Notes: a model not told the origin generated them from the sequence alone. A stretch of DNA of 64,000 bases from Diadophis punctatus similis (GCA_023053685.1 JALIGW010000003.1:49743996-49807995); one strand, 5' to 3'; positions 21,577 to 33,895 are shown, numbered from the stretch's first letter. Made by a program: numbers and translations.

Positions 21577-22400
21577 AGATAATGGATCCTATGCCTTTTA
21601 TTTACTATTTAGCATTCTGTTTTTCTAGAAGGAAAATTAGTTGTATTAAAAATACCCTTAGTTAGTTTTGACTAAGTTTTTGACTAAGTTTCTTTCTTTC
21701 TTTTTTTTAAACACATGAATTCCAAAGAAACTCTGAGGAAAAGAAACATGTCCAGGCATTAGAAGATGAAACTTGCCACCCAAGTATGAAACAAGAGTGT
21801 TGATTTAGGATATGAGTGGAAAAGTCAGGACAGGAAAATGAAGAAATTGTAATAGTTACAATAGATTTAAGACTGGTTTCCTGGAACTGAGTGTAGATTG
21901 GGCCAGCTCAGATGATGTTAGACTGTGGACAACAGAGGAGAAACTAGAAGATTAGAAAAAAGAGGAGGTTTTCCTTTGATTTGTTGTCTTACATGGACAA
22001 GGCTTGCTAGGCCAACCTGGACTCCCTTGCTCAGCACTTTGCTCTCTTTTTTGCAACACAATACCAGTGAAAGCAGATCCCAGATCATATTTTCAGGCCA
22101 GCTGAATCACGGCATCAGCAGACTTCTAGGAAGTTTGGCAGCAGCCACTGCTACCAAGGTAGCCAGCTGAGAAGCAAACAGTACAGTAAGAGGTAGAGGG
22201 CTCTGAGGTGTTAAGCCTCAGATGAAGACTTCCATTGAATCTCTGATGCCTTTGGTCCTGGAAGATTTTGGAAGTGGTACTGGACGTGACTACGTTTCAG
22301 ACTGCAATTTGCATCTGGTTAGGAAACATCCGATTTCATTGGTGTTTCTATATTCCCTGAAAAAGCAGGTCTTTAATGACTCTCTTGGATTTATAGCTAT
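21577..22400. other. Unique sequence, no gene recognised
   Basis: No repeat ends or protein domain is seen. An 81-codon frame at 21925-22170 has no recognisable domain. Confidence 0.35.
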
Positions 22401-22675
22401 TGCTCCATTGGCCAGTGATGGCCCTAGTTGGAGGAAGAGGACATTGCAACAGTGACTCATGCCTTCATCACTACACAGTTAAACTATTGTTAGGTTTAGA
22501 AACTCCAGCAGCCCAGTTTTTGGTTGGTAGGTGCCCACAAGCAAATTATAGTGGGGGCTTGGGCCCTGCATTGGCTTCCAGTTGGTTCTGGATGTAATAC
22601 AAAGGGCTGGTTTTAGCCCATAAAACCTTACATGACTCCAAGGTAACACATGGCTGAGTTCTCCAGCTGGTGATC
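22401..22675 (+). mobile_element. Degraded LINE fragment, C-terminal pol of the L3-like type
   Basis: Plus-strand phrases match the same region as in 50385-51005: CAGTGACTCATGCCTTCATCACT (the TVTHAFVT region) and then GCATTGGCTTCCAGTTGGTTC (LHWLPV), followed by the TTTAGCCCATAAAACCTTACATG stretch (FKALHD-like). Many indels. It may begin somewhat upstream. Confidence 0.65.
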
Positions 22676-23235
22676 CACACATTTATAGCATCCTACAAGA
22701 TTCTGCTTTTTTTGTTATTTTTATTATGGATACTCTATTATCCATAGAGTTTCCATACAACCTGCTCCCACCTCTCCTGTTACCGGTTGCACACTTACTT
22801 TTTGAGGATCTCTGGACTTCATGTTGAAGAAGGAAGGAAGGAGGGGACTCATCCTTGGCCAAGTGCATCTAACAATTTTTAGTGTACCTACAGTTCAGCA
22901 GTCATGCTGAAATGGCGGCCATTTCCAAGAGAGCCACCACACACCCCAAAGATGGACACACCCCAAAGATGGACCACTCCATTCTGCTTCCCTAAGCAGA
23001 AAGTTCCAGAGTTCTTCAAAAGTTAAGTGCGTGATGGGTGTGGGGAGGCCCAAACGCAATGTGGAGAGAAAGGTCTGTGGGGACCTGGTGGGGGAGAAGC
23101 AGGCCCAAGGACTGTGGGGACCCCAAGTGGAGGGAAGAAGAGCACAGGGTGTCTCAGGGATGTGAGATACCTTGGGAGATCCAGGACAAGTGGACCTGGA
23201 CTTAACCCTCCCCTGCTCCATTTAACAAACTGCAT

Positions 23236-23345
23236 AATTGTTTAATGACTGCATCAGGGAAAATATGGAGTGGGGGTTGTTAAGGTCATCTCATTTAAAA
23301 GTTAATGGGCAGACTCCATTATGGTCATAGGTCAAGGACTACCCA
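23236..23345 (+). mobile_element. 3' fragment of the MITE-like family A
   Basis: Contains AATTGTTTAATGACTGCATC and ends ATGGTCATAGGTCAAGGACTACCC, matching the terminal portion of the copies at 38811 and 55516. The 5' part is missing. Confidence 0.5.
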
Positions 23346-23438
23346 TACATATTGGTATGAACAAGAGAAGTAATAAAAAAACTGCTGTGGATAAGATCAG
23401 TACCTCAAAACAGACTGCATCCCATCAAATAATCTCTC

Positions 23439-23560
23439 CAGGTCAGGGCTGTCAAACTCCCAGCCACAGGCCGGATGCGTCATGTGCATCCCCTTTGCTA
23501 AACCCCTGCCAGGTTTAGCGAAGGGGGGAGGGAAGTCTCAATACATCACGTATGCCATAT
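23439..23560 (+). mobile_element. Truncated hAT-type MITE (GTCAAACTC family)
   Basis: Begins CAGGGCTGTCAAACTCCCAG, then CCACAGGCCGGATGCGTCATG, which is the well-known left end of a reptile hAT-type MITE. An inverted motif, GCTAAACCCCTGCC followed by AGGTTTAGC, lies within. The right terminus was not found, so no target duplication can be given. Confidence 0.6.
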
Positions 23561-25109
23561 AAATTATGGCTCTGCTAATAATAGCTTTCAAGAATATACT
23601 CAAATAGGTATGCAGAGCAATGTGATGCTAAAAGTCCGATAGTTGGTTCTCTTGGGGGGGGGGGGGGAGATGAAATGTGCAACTGACTGCCATAGCGGGA
23701 GTAACATCTGTTTACATTCTCAGCTACAGGGTTGATGAAAGACCTTGTGCACACTCTGAAATGCTCAACTCAGTGATGGCCAACTCATCTTGAAGAGACA
23801 TTTTCTTCAGGGGGAAATTAACATTTACAAATGAGACCTATTAGATTAATAAAGGCGATTGTCATATGGCTCAGGAGGCAATGGAGACCCTAGACTTAGA
23901 TACAAATCTGATTAAGGAGATGTGCTTTTGGGAGAGGGGAATAGCCTTTGGCACTTTTGTGTGTACATGCACTTTCTTTCTTGGCTTGGATACAGAGACA
24001 CTGTGTATTTGGCCTAGACAAAGCTGCCAAACGATTGAAGACAGCATCAACAAGGCTGATTTAGAATAGACCAAGCAAGTCTATGAGAATTATGTCAAAA
24101 TAATCAGGCATGAGGTCACTAAATGAGCTGACAAAAGCTGATGCCAATGTATTTTATATATCTATTAACATCCCCTCCAAAAATTTTTTTTAATTCTATT
24201 ATTGGATTTAATGGAACCTGTTTCTCATTTTGTAATGTTGTCAAGAAAGAAAGCCAGAAGCCTCAACAGATCAAATGGCAAAGCAAAAAGGAAATCAGGA
24301 AAGGAAACTCCTATGTGTTATTATTGACTTAAATCTTAGGGGAAAATAACCATCATTCATGTTTCTCCATAGCTCTGGAAATCTAAATATATCCTAAAAC
24401 AATGGAACGATAGAGACCTTGTCCTAAATATATATTTTAGTGAAGATTTGGTAGAGAGGGCAGTGTTATAAATTTCAACTTTTAACCGATTTCCCAAAGA
24501 AAAAATAATCAATCCATATTTTTAAACAGCAGCAAGAAAATTCATATGTGCAAGTCAAAAAATGTGAAATAGCCTGCTATCTGTTTAGAGCAATTCTCAC
24601 CAAACTATCAGAATATATCAGAAACTAGATATAATCATATTAAGACAAAAAAAATGAAACAGTTTCATCAGATAACTTGCCACAGATAAATTCCATCTAG
24701 TTTTGGAGAAGAGTTGTATGGCTGAATTCAACTTTGTTCAGTCTGCCTGGGCATCATTAAGATCCCCGATTGTTCCTTAAGGCTTAAGACTGCACAGCTA
24801 CATTACAGGGCTAGGGTAGAGATTTGATCTGCACTACAGTTCTGCAAAAATGTTAAAATATATGGGCCTGGAAATGGTTAAAGCATGAACACGGATGGGG
24901 CTCGCCAGGTTTTAATAATAGTAACTTCGTATTCTCATAGTTTTTATTCTTCCTGTCTTTGGCCTTCAAAAAAAATGACAGCTAAACTACTGACATTGGC
25001 TAGGAGCTTAGAACTTCCAAATCAAAAAGGGCCCTTGATTCTCCAGCACATAATTGTGCTGCCCTTTCACCCCCACCTTCAATCAGTGTCGTTTAACTAT
25101 CTCGTTTAG
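23561..25109. other. Unique sequence, no gene recognised
   Basis: A G run lies at 23655-23668. The 67-codon frame at 23866-24069 and a 67-codon frame opposite it overlap without any recognised domain. Nothing else identified. Confidence 0.35.
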
Positions 25110-25189
25110 CGTACGGGACCCACCCCTCTGCTAACTAGCAGCCATATTCTTCTCATTAGGACTAGGCTGTTCTTGCTTTACAGACAAGT

Positions 25190-26640
25190 AGAGACAAATC
25201 TAAAATTTCTCTCTCCCGCTTTTTATAGTAATGTTATTAAAAGTTACAATTAAAAAGATAAAACTAATACAAAAAAATAGAAAGTGTAGAAAAGAAGACA
25301 ATAGAAAAGAAAAAATATAGTTAAGAGAAAGACAATATGAAGTGACTTCTCCTTTACCACAACCAGTATAAACAATTTTAGTAATTTATGACTGTTTCTT
25401 AAAATACAACCAATAATCTCCCCATATCCCCTCTCTTATCTATAAACAAATCCTTGAAGCCTTGTCATTCAATCCTAATCAGAAAAAGTCAATGAAGGGT
25501 TACCAGAATTTTTTAATCTTGATCAGATAAATCAACTTTAAATTTCTTCCTTTTATTTTTAACAATCTTTAGTCCCTTCAAATAATGTCCTACAGCTTCG
25601 TCTATTTTCATTTTCATTTTGTTCCTTCTCACAAAATTCTTCAAAGCTTTAACACACTTTTTACAAAAGTCTTTTTTGTAAATCCAATGTAGGAAAATTA
25701 CCTAGATCACTCTCTTGGTGTTATTTCATATCCTTTTTAATTATTGAGACATCAGCTGGTTTATTTTGTATGTCCAGTTTAGCATGTTTTCCCCATAATA
25801 TTCTGTAGTCTGTCATTTTTAAATCCACTTTCAGATCAGTCTCAATGTTGTCAGGAAAAATTTGTCTATCTCTTAAAATTGACTTCTGGGTTCATTGTTC
25901 AAAAATTTATTTCAATATGTACAATGTTATAATAGTTTAATTCATTCTGTATTAATAAGTCAAATTAAATGTTCTTCTCCTTGATAGATCTGTATCAAAA
26001 GATTTAGATGTTTAATGAAGAAAAATAAAAATAAATTAAAATAAATAAATAAATGTTCTTCTCCTTTAGTTCCTTCTGGTTTCCTGTAATGTCAAACCTT
26101 CAAAGTCCCACTCTATCATTTTTTTAACAGAAATCAAAACAAAGCATTTTCCTATGAGGGTGATTCTTATAATTAATTCCAAAATCTTATTTAAAATCCA
26201 TGTGAACTCTTAATCTGTTTGACTATTCAACTTTCCAAAATTAAACTTGTAATCACCATTTTACTGAGTTAAAAATTTACATCCTTATTTAAAACCTCTT
26301 CCACTATGGACTGAAGTAAACTCACCTGAAACTGCAAAACATATTGATCCAACGGTTCTTAATAGCCGAAAAGCAGTTAAGCAATTTCCAAAAGAGATTA
26401 GAAAAGGAAGTATGAGAACTGAGCGTACTTCTGCAACTGCAGGAAGATGCTTATTCCCTCATGAGACAGCTATCTTGCAGTCTCCACATGAGGAGCACTT
26501 ATGGGCAATATCAAGTTTTCTGCTTGTCCGGAGAGGAATTACAAGAGCCATTCTACTTGCTGGCTTTTCATTCTGCCATCTTCAGTTTGCCATTTCTCCC
26601 CCTAAAGTCCACAAACTTAAAATCTCTATCAGTGTAGTTA
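25190..26640 (-). mobile_element. Possible L1-derived element, minus strand
   Basis: Low-confidence call. On the minus strand, the segment opposite about 26545-26585 reads AAGATGGCAGAATGAAAAGCC, resembling a LINE 5' leader. It is followed by long A-rich, Lys/Asn-coding DNA (opposite 25200-26300), similar in texture to the element at 19457-21557. No target duplication or reverse transcriptase motif was found. Confidence 0.3.
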
Positions 26641-27028
26641 TATATAGAAAGGGTTTGACAGGTGTTGGGATGGAAATGGGGTGGACAATTATGTACCCCT
26701 AAAGAAATATCCCCAGTTGCTTGTACCTGATGCTTACAGCAAAACTTTATATTTACTTACTTTGTTCCCATAAAAGTAGGTATATAACAATATACACATA
26801 ACCAAAATAATTGCTCTTATTTAGAACATCTTTTCCAAAGGTGAGTTAAACTTCCCCACAAAGTACTGTGCAATATTTATTCATTAGGAGTACATTTCTA
26901 CTGGTTAAAACAAATTATTGTTTCTTATATGAACAAACTTCCCCGCCTGCAATTCTAGAAAAAGTAAGGAAGAAGAAAGGAAGGGCGTTAAAGCTAATTA
27001 ATCACTTATAATCCATTAAATAGCACTT

Positions 27029-27253
27029 AGCAATAGCACTTAGACTTATATACCGCTTCATAGTGCTTTACAGCCCTCTCTAAGCGGTTTACAGAGTTCA
27101 GCATATTGCCCCCAACAATCTGGGTCCTCATTTTACCCACCTCGGAAGGATGGAAGGCTGAGTCAACCTTGAGCCGGTGAGATTTGAACAGCTGAACTGC
27201 TGAACTAGCAGTAGCCTGCAGTGCTGCATTTAACCACTGCACCATCTCGGCAC
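27029..27253 (-). mobile_element. tRNA-derived squamate SINE
   Basis: On the minus strand the head reads GCCGAGATGGTGCAGTGGTTA (A-box-like) and then TCAAATCTCACC (B-box-like). The body contains CCTTCCATCCTTCCGAGGTGGG and CCCAGATTGTTGGGGGCAATATG. The tail reads AAGCGGTATATAAGTCTAAG, ending in repeats of TGCTATTGC type. Same family as 48122-48365 and 10800-11017. Transcription by RNA polymerase III is the known mode for this class. Confidence 0.9.
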
Positions 27254-27365
27254 CATCTTAAAGGCTTATGGCTCAATTTGAAGCCAGAATCTCATCTGGT
27301 ACTAATTGATTAGTGTATTATTCTCTATTCACAGTCAGTTTTGTTGATAAAACATGGATATTCAC

Positions 27366-27730
27366 CAGGGGTGGGTTCCAACTTACCTCGCTGCCGGTTC
27401 GCTTCCTCCCGCGCCATGTGGGCACACGTGCGGTTTGCGTGTGCGCATTTGCGCAGTACAAAAACCCCCTGAAAAAATTAAAAAATAAACGCCGAAAACA
27501 AAATGGCGACTGCATGCACAGTGCCGAAAATTTGGCTTCTACGTATGCGCAGAAGAAAAAATAAATAAATAAAAAATTCAGGGAAAAAATTCAAGAGAAA
27601 TTCAAAGAAAAGTTGGTGGCGCCCACAGACCGGCACCAACCGATCCAGTTCGGTGACGTCATCGTGACATCACCAGCGGGTCGCTACCGGCTCGGGCGAA
27701 CCGGTCTGAACCAGGAGGAACCCACCCCTG
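27366..27730. mobile_element. hAT-type MITE (CAGGGGTGGGTTCC family)
   Basis: Termini CAGGGGTGGGTTCC and GGAACCCACCCCTG are perfect inverted repeats. Flanking 8-mers ATATTCAC (27358-27365) and GTATTCAC (27731-27738) match at 7 of 8. The interior has several ACCGG motifs and lacks a transposase. A 365-bp element. Relatives are at 29058-29359 and 42214-42540. Confidence 0.9.
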
Positions 27731-27738
27731 GTATTCAC

Positions 27739-28699
27739 ATATATGAGTCTCCAATCTTGCTTTATGATAACTTTCAAAAGCAGGTTGTAATCCAGGAGTA
27801 GGCATTCAAAAGTGTCAGAAATCCATTAAAGAGGCTAGTAACAGAATACAGTAAGAATACTTTTCCCATCTGTATTAAAAGCACACCATATGCAAACTGC
27901 ATGTAATGGTTCCCACTTTGTCTAACATTGAGGACCAACAAATAGCAATCCCCCACCCTCCCACCCAAAAAAAAAACATGCCGCTTAAAAACCAGCTTCA
28001 GCGCTGATACATATTCTTATGGATAGAAATAAAGATCCTAGACAATAAAGTAAAGCCAATTTAGTCAGTTATTGGTGATACGTTTAAAAAAAAGAATTAT
28101 GTGGTGTCTATTTTTAAGAAAAGCAAATTTTAATCAAGTGTCTGTCTTATGAAGCATGGACTATGCCAGAAAATCAGTTCTTGGAACACTGTACACTACT
28201 GAAGACTGTTTTATGCATATAAGCAGCATCAAGCAATGAAAAGCATTAAATTACTTACTATTCAATGATATAAAGCTTGAGGTGATAATTTCTCCATACT
28301 CTCCAATGTTTTAAGCGTTATGAAAGTATATATTTTCTATTTGTTTTTCCATTATACTTTTCCACTGCAAAAATCATCATATATTACCCACACCAAGTAA
28401 TGAATATGCATGTAAAATTTTTGTTTAGCAGATAAATAAAATAGTAATTTTCTCTACAATGTGCTGTCTAGGGCCCCATCTTACTAAATTAAGTCTCAAT
28501 AAATTCCTTTATTTTCTCAAAAGGAAAACAACTCTGGATTTAAGTCAGTTTTCCCAAACAAGAACAATAGAGAGAAAAATAATTACAAACACACAAAAAG
28601 CAATGCAATGCAAACTGAACATGGACATTTCCCTCTCAATATATATATTTGTGTTATACAATTCCAAATGTGTGTACATATGCATGTATGTGTGCATGT
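27739..28699. other. A+T-rich unique sequence
   Basis: No repeat or coding signature is recognised. An A run lies at 27966-27975. Confidence 0.4.
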
Positions 28700-29680
28700 G
28701 CGCAACTGGTTACACTTACACTGGTTACTCTTCAAGTGTAATAAACCTTGACACTTATTTTCCATAAATTTATCAAATCTTCTTTTAAAGCCATACAAGT
28801 CAGTGCCGATCACTATGTTAATTAAGGGCTATGCAAAGATGTCCCTTTTTTGTCTCCTCTAAATCTCCTCCCATTCAGCTTTATTGGATGCTTCTTGGCT
28901 CTCATATTCTGAGAGACAGGGTACGCTTTTCTCTGCCCAATTTCTACATGTCATGCTTGATTTTATAGATCCTGATCGTATCTCCCTTGGTCACCATTTT
29001 TCCTGAACTGAAAAGTACGAATATTCCAATATTTTATTGTAAGGAAAGTATCTGCCCCAGTGGTGAAATCCAATTTTTTTTAACTACCGGTACCAGTTCT
29101 ATGGGCGTGGCTTGGTGGGCATGGTGTGGCTTGGTGGGCATGGCAGGGGAAGGCTACTGCAAAATCTCCATTCCCTCCCCACTCCTAGGGGAAGGATATT
29201 GCAAAATCTCCATTCCCACCCCACTCTGTGGCCAGCCAGAGGTGGTATTTGCCGGTTCTCTGAACTACTCAAAATTTCCGCTACTGGTTCTCCGAACTAC
29301 TCAAAATTTCCGCTACCGGTTCTCCAGAACCTGTTAGAACCTGCTGGATCTCACCCCTGATCTGTCCCCTTCCCCCATTAATTTGGTTGCCCATTTCTGT
29401 ACTTTTTCCAGCTCTATTATATTTAACCTTTTTCAAACATGGCACCCAGATATTCCACAGTTTTGCATAAGGGCCTAGAATACAGAAAGTTTTATTTCCT
29501 ATTGATCTCTAGCATGGAATTCATCCTTTTCATAGCTGCCACACGCAGGGTCAACATCTTTTTTTAGCTATCCAATACAACCCTTTTTCCTGGTTAACTG
29601 TAGACAGCCCAGATCCCATCAAGCTGTATATGGAATCATATATCTTTCAAGTTCCTTACTGTTATTTATTCAACTTGAAC
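28700..29680 (-). mobile_element. Old CR1-like LINE remnant, split by a MITE
   Basis: On the minus strand the left and right flanks of the MITE at 29058-29359 read as one degraded pol C-terminus. The right piece encodes an IELEKVQKWATKLM stretch (opposite about 29375-29420). The left piece encodes a LYGFKRRFDKFMENKCQG stretch (opposite about 28750-28805), equivalent to the FKRRLD region of CR1. Multiple stops. The MITE therefore landed in an already present CR1-like copy. Confidence 0.72.
29058..29359. mobile_element. hAT-type MITE, nested in a CR1-like remnant
   Basis: Termini CAGTGGTGAAATCC and GGATCTCACCCCTG are related to those of the element at 27366. Flanking 8-mers are ATCTGCCC (29050-29057) and ATCTGTCC (29360-29367), 7 of 8 identical. 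It contains two internal direct duplications: GGCTTGGTGGGCATGG twice, and a TGCAAAATCTCCATTCCC block twice. 302 bp. Confidence 0.85.
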
Positions 29681-29699
29681 ATTATTCACTATTTAATTG

Positions 29700-29970
29700 A
29701 CTGGTTGTGATTGTAATGGAACTTAGAGTAAAAGAGACACAGAGATGATACTCCTTGTAACCTGTTTCTTCAATGCAATTATAGCATGCTGGTAATATCT
29801 GACCTAGTTTTTGGAGGATAACCTTGACCATTGGCTTCATGTAGGAGTGGGGAAACTATCCAGGTCTCAGTATTGTAAACTGGATGAGGTGATATTTATT
29901 ATCAGCAGACCTAGCATTTAACAATAAGAGTTAAATGCCAGGGGCTTAAAGGATCCAGTTACCTAGTTTT
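29700..29970 (-). mobile_element. Old L3-like LINE fragment (endonuclease region)
   Basis: Plus-strand ATCCAGGTCTCAGTATTGTA and, further on, ACCTAGCATTTAACAATAAG and GGATCCAGTTACC line up in the same order and spacing as CAGGTCTCAGTAATACATGC, GACCTGGCGTTCAACAGCAG and CCCTGGTTACC of the intact LINE (about 14596-14727). It is therefore a minus-strand remnant covering the start of the endonuclease domain. Heavily mutated. Confidence 0.65.
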
Positions 29971-32120
29971 TGAGTTGAAAATGGTAAGTCAGAAATAGGA
30001 ATTTGCAAGAAACCCTTTTTTCCTCTTTCCTAATAGCACCGTGATTTCATTAAAAAAATTTAATACTAGCAGGAGAGAATCATAAAAGTCAGCCCAAACA
30101 ATTCTCCAAAGTAAGATATACACAGTCATTATATGTAGCATAATTAAGGTGGACTTACTCCAAGTCTGCTTCTCACATTTCCCCCTTCCACTGGCCTAAA
30201 GAATCTTTTTCATAGGCCTGGCTTCTCCATGGTCCCAAGGTCTGTTAGACATTCCATCAAATTAATTAAGTAGGTTAGTTAAATGGATTACTCTTGCTTT
30301 TCAACTACACAGTAGGTGAGAACCCCAGATAAAAAGCAAGAAAGATGTCCTGTGCTTCTAGGTAAAATTTGCTGCCAAACTATTACAAATATTTTAAAAT
30401 GACCATGAATAAACAGAGGTTGGAAATGCTTTTTTTTCTCTCTCTCTCTCCTGCTTTTGTTCAGGAATCAGCAGTAACTCTATGCAAAGGTATCACATAC
30501 ATTTTTCACTCCTATGCTCCATAAAATTAGCTCCTTGTGAGAAAGAAAGAACACAACTGAGCTTAAAATCTGTCGTTTTAAACAATAGCTTGTAAGAAAA
30601 TCAAGATGCACAATGGCTATGCTCAGGCTATCAGATTTTACATGAATTTATTCAGGTCACTGAAATGTATCTGCTTTCATGTTTGTAAGTTGGAAAGTTG
30701 GGAAACTTTCTCAGACCAGCAAAAGAGTTCTGTGATATTTTAAAGCTTGTGTCACCTTTCAACAAAAGCTACTCCAATAAGAGACTCTACCTGACCCACC
30801 TTGTCAGTCTTTTGTTAGCATTTAGGGACTAGTACAATTGTGATCAGCTACTAAAAACACTCCAAGTTCATTATTTTACACAGACTACCTAGGACATAGG
30901 GCAGTGAGTCCTAAAGCCAATTAGCACAACGCTTTGGTTTTAAACAAGAAGGAACTGAGTTGAGGCTTCAAGAGAGAGAAGTCAGGAAGGAATATATCGG
31001 TCAGCACAACGCTGAACAGAGACTTTGTTAGATCTTAATGATAGCTGGGAAAAACTGATTGACTCAGGTCAAAGGCTCTTGTTGCCAAGTTTGGTTTCTG
31101 CTGTGGAATGTGACCAATGATTGAAAACTCCAGAGAGCTTCGCAAACAGGCAGAACTATTCTGATTCTCCAAGAAAACAGGAATCCCATAGAGAGGGTGA
31201 AGCGGCTCCTGTCACATAAGGTTCTTCTAGTCATTGAATGCGCATATGGGCAGCACATACTAGGAATTTCACCCAGAGATTATGGTAGCAAAGGTCATAT
31301 GGAGAAAACAGAAGCAAGCAAACAAACAGATGAAGAGAGTATAAATGAGTTTAAAAGATTAAAAGAAAAGCTTAGTTTGACCATGTGTGCATATAACAGC
31401 TTCATGTTTTTAATCTAGCATAACTTTGTTCTGAGCATAAACAGTGGTCAAATTTAAGAGGGCTCCTCTTAAAAATAAGACAATAATAAGCTCTGTATAC
31501 ATTCTGAAGAACTTGACAAATACTTTATTTTTACAAATTTCATAAACGGTACATGTAAATTACTACGCATATTCCAATAATTCATAAATTGCCATTTTTT
31601 TAAAAAAAACTATGCATGTGGTTCAACGTTTCAACCTCTCAACCTTTAATTGGTAATTTTGTTCATGAGCCTAACAGAACATCTTTTTTTTAAATAATCA
31701 ATTAATGAGGTGTTGCTCAATAGGTTTTTGCTAACTTAATTCTTGTTTATGTCAACATATGACTTACCATACACAGAATCTTTAGAAAAGTGATTTTTAA
31801 TCTATAAAAATATAGTTACAGGAATTATTAAGTATAAATAATAACTTGCAACTTCTTTGATAATATAGTAACTTCTTCCCCCATTTCTCTTAACTAAATT
31901 GCAGCACCATCAAGAGATAAGCAGATTTGCTTATTATCTTTTCATAATCCTGTAACAGCCTTGTAACTTCCCATATATATGAGGAACTGAGGTAGCATCA
32001 GTAGGTTGTCCCAAGGTTATCAAGCTAATTCATCTAAGCATGTTCCGATTTAATGACATTTTTCTGATTCTGAGTACTACACTGCCTCTTATAAGAACTG
32101 GAACTGAAAGGCAAAGGAAA
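29971..32120. other. Unique sequence, no gene recognised
   Basis: A long stretch without recognised repeats apart from short CT runs (30431-30452). The phrase CAGCACAACGCT recurs in similar context near 30925 and 31001. No coding frame of note. Confidence 0.35.
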
Positions 32121-32330
32121 GCATAACAAAGGTACAAGGATACATGCTTGTATCCTTACGATTTATATTAATATTGATTGTTTCCTGATTGCTTATTTGT
32201 ACCCTATGACAATCATTATGTGTTGTACCTCATGATTCTTGACAAATGTATCTTTTCTTTTATGTACACTGAGAGCATATGCACCAAAGACAAATTCCTT
32301 GTGTGTCCAATCGCACTTGGCCAATAAAGA
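32121..32330 (+). mobile_element. LINE 3' untranslated end leading into (ATTCT)n
   Basis: The phrases GATTGCTTATTTGTACCCTA, then TGTTGTACCTCATGATTCTTGAC and GTGTCCAATCGCACTTGGCC, end in AATAAAGA just before the (ATTCT)n array. This is the snake CR1-type LINE 3' end whose terminus seeds AATAG microsatellites. AATAAA gives it a polyadenylation-like signal. The 5' limit of the fragment is uncertain. Confidence 0.7.
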
Positions 32331-32429
32331 ATTCTATTCTATTCTATTCTATTCTATTCTATTCTATTCTATTCTATTCTATTCTATTCTATTCTATTCT
32401 ATTCTATTCTATTCTATTCTATTCTATTC
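32331..32429. repeat. (ATTCT)n microsatellite, about 20 units (AATAG class)
   Basis: An uninterrupted pentanucleotide array of 99 bp directly at the 3' end of a LINE fragment. On the plus strand it also gives an artificial Ile-Leu-Phe-Tyr-Ser frame. Confidence 0.98.
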
Positions 32430-33639
32430 AGGATACATTAAAATTCCAAAGATGCATTTTGAAAGTATGTGTAATCCTGAAGAAAGAAGGCTATATTTCG
32501 GAGCCTGGGTTTTCAACTTTTCCTTTATTCGTTCCACAGCAGAGAGAATAAAGGGAGATAGGAATAACCAATGCTTCTCTGGGCCTCAAATCCTTGAACA
32601 AAATTGGATGGAAATCTCAGAGTATACATATTGACATGAGCACTGGTAAATACCTAATGAGGTAAAACATCACAATACAGAGATAGGATAATGTAATTCA
32701 TTTTCAACAGGTTATGATTTAACATTAAAATCTAGAATATTTTGATGACTGTTCATCCTTTGGTAATTTCTAATACTCACTTCAAACAGAAGAAACCTAT
32801 ACCCATTTAGCACAGCGAACTATTTAACAGCCCACTATGACAATAGGTGATCATTAGGCAATTCATGAGAGAAGAGGGCTCAAAAGAGCACATTTTTGCA
32901 AGCGCACTCCAGATAACAAGAAACATCTTACTATTACCATCACCACTCACTACCAGCCCCAAAGGAATGAAACTCATTTTTCTCCAACCCAGCCTTTTTT
33001 TCCTCGAGAAAAAAAGAAGGAGTGAAAGTATGAAGTTAAAGAGAATTGTCTGGCTACTCAAAGCCTTTAACAACTATTTTTAATATCAGGTTGAGGAGCA
33101 GGATTTTGAAATAAAGCAGCCAGTTCCTTTTTGATGCAGAAAGTACAGATCTTGAAACAAGGTCTAAGTCCCTCCTCCTTCACTAACTAACAGCCATATT
33201 TTTCTCATTAAAAGACAACCTGACTGTATTTTCAGACTTCTTAATAAGGTGATCACCATAATTTGAGGTTTCTATTATCTCTTTTCTTATTTTAGTTGGA
33301 ATCAGGAAGCAGACTGTTCTTTCGGGGCTGACGGGAGGAGGGCAAGTCACTTCTATTTTCTTCTTCTCTACTCAAAACTGCTGGCAGTAGTAATGATGAG
33401 TTGTAAATATTGATTAAACAAGACTACAGTGGTGATGATGGAATAGTGATTGTTTTTGCTGTTAAAAGCTGCTAAAAGCAGATAACAAAGAATAAAATAA
33501 AAGCTAAATCAAAATGAAGTTTATGTAACTCCCATCTAGAGTTTGGTTCTTATAAGGCATCCTGGAGACAAATTAATTTCATGCATTCTCATTTTCTGTC
33601 ACCCCTGCTCTCCCAACACTATCCAAATTCAACAATAGT
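32430..33639. other. Unique sequence with one duplicated 28-bp block
   Basis: No gene recognised. The 28-mer at 33183-33210 is 26 of 28 identical to 25131-25158 (see findings). The 5' portion is A+T-rich with short T and A runs. Confidence 0.4.
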
Positions 33640-33895
33640 CAGACCTTCAAAACACCTCCTATTTGGTTCCTTCTCTGCTCACCCAGCATCCTTACGTCTC
33701 TGAACCAGCTTTGCCAGATGGATGCAATTTGCATAATATCACCAGCGGAGGCTGCAGGATCAACAGGGGTCAGGCTCTGACATCTCCAGCACAGTCTATC
33801 TCCGAGTGCTAATTTGGACTGCATTGATCTCTCTTTCTGATTTCTTTGTCATTTACCTCTGCAGAGGTTTGACAGCAGATATGGAGACAGACAAG
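33640..33895. promoter_or_regulatory. Candidate conserved noncoding element
   Basis: GC-balanced, repeat-free sequence containing GATGCAATTTGCATAATATC near 33720 (an octamer-like ATTTGCAT site) and CTCTGCAGAGG near 33859. No coding frame. Inference from composition and motif content. Confidence 0.28.

Noticed and set aside
27029..27253. A tRNA gene, from the A-box and B-box
   Set aside because: The tRNA-like head continues into a conserved SINE body and tail that recur at 48122 and 10800, and no clover-leaf with a proper anticodon arm is evident.
32239..32634. 131-codon frame
   Set aside because: Reads through the (ATTCT)n array; the periodic Ile-Leu-Phe-Tyr-Ser is a repeat artefact.
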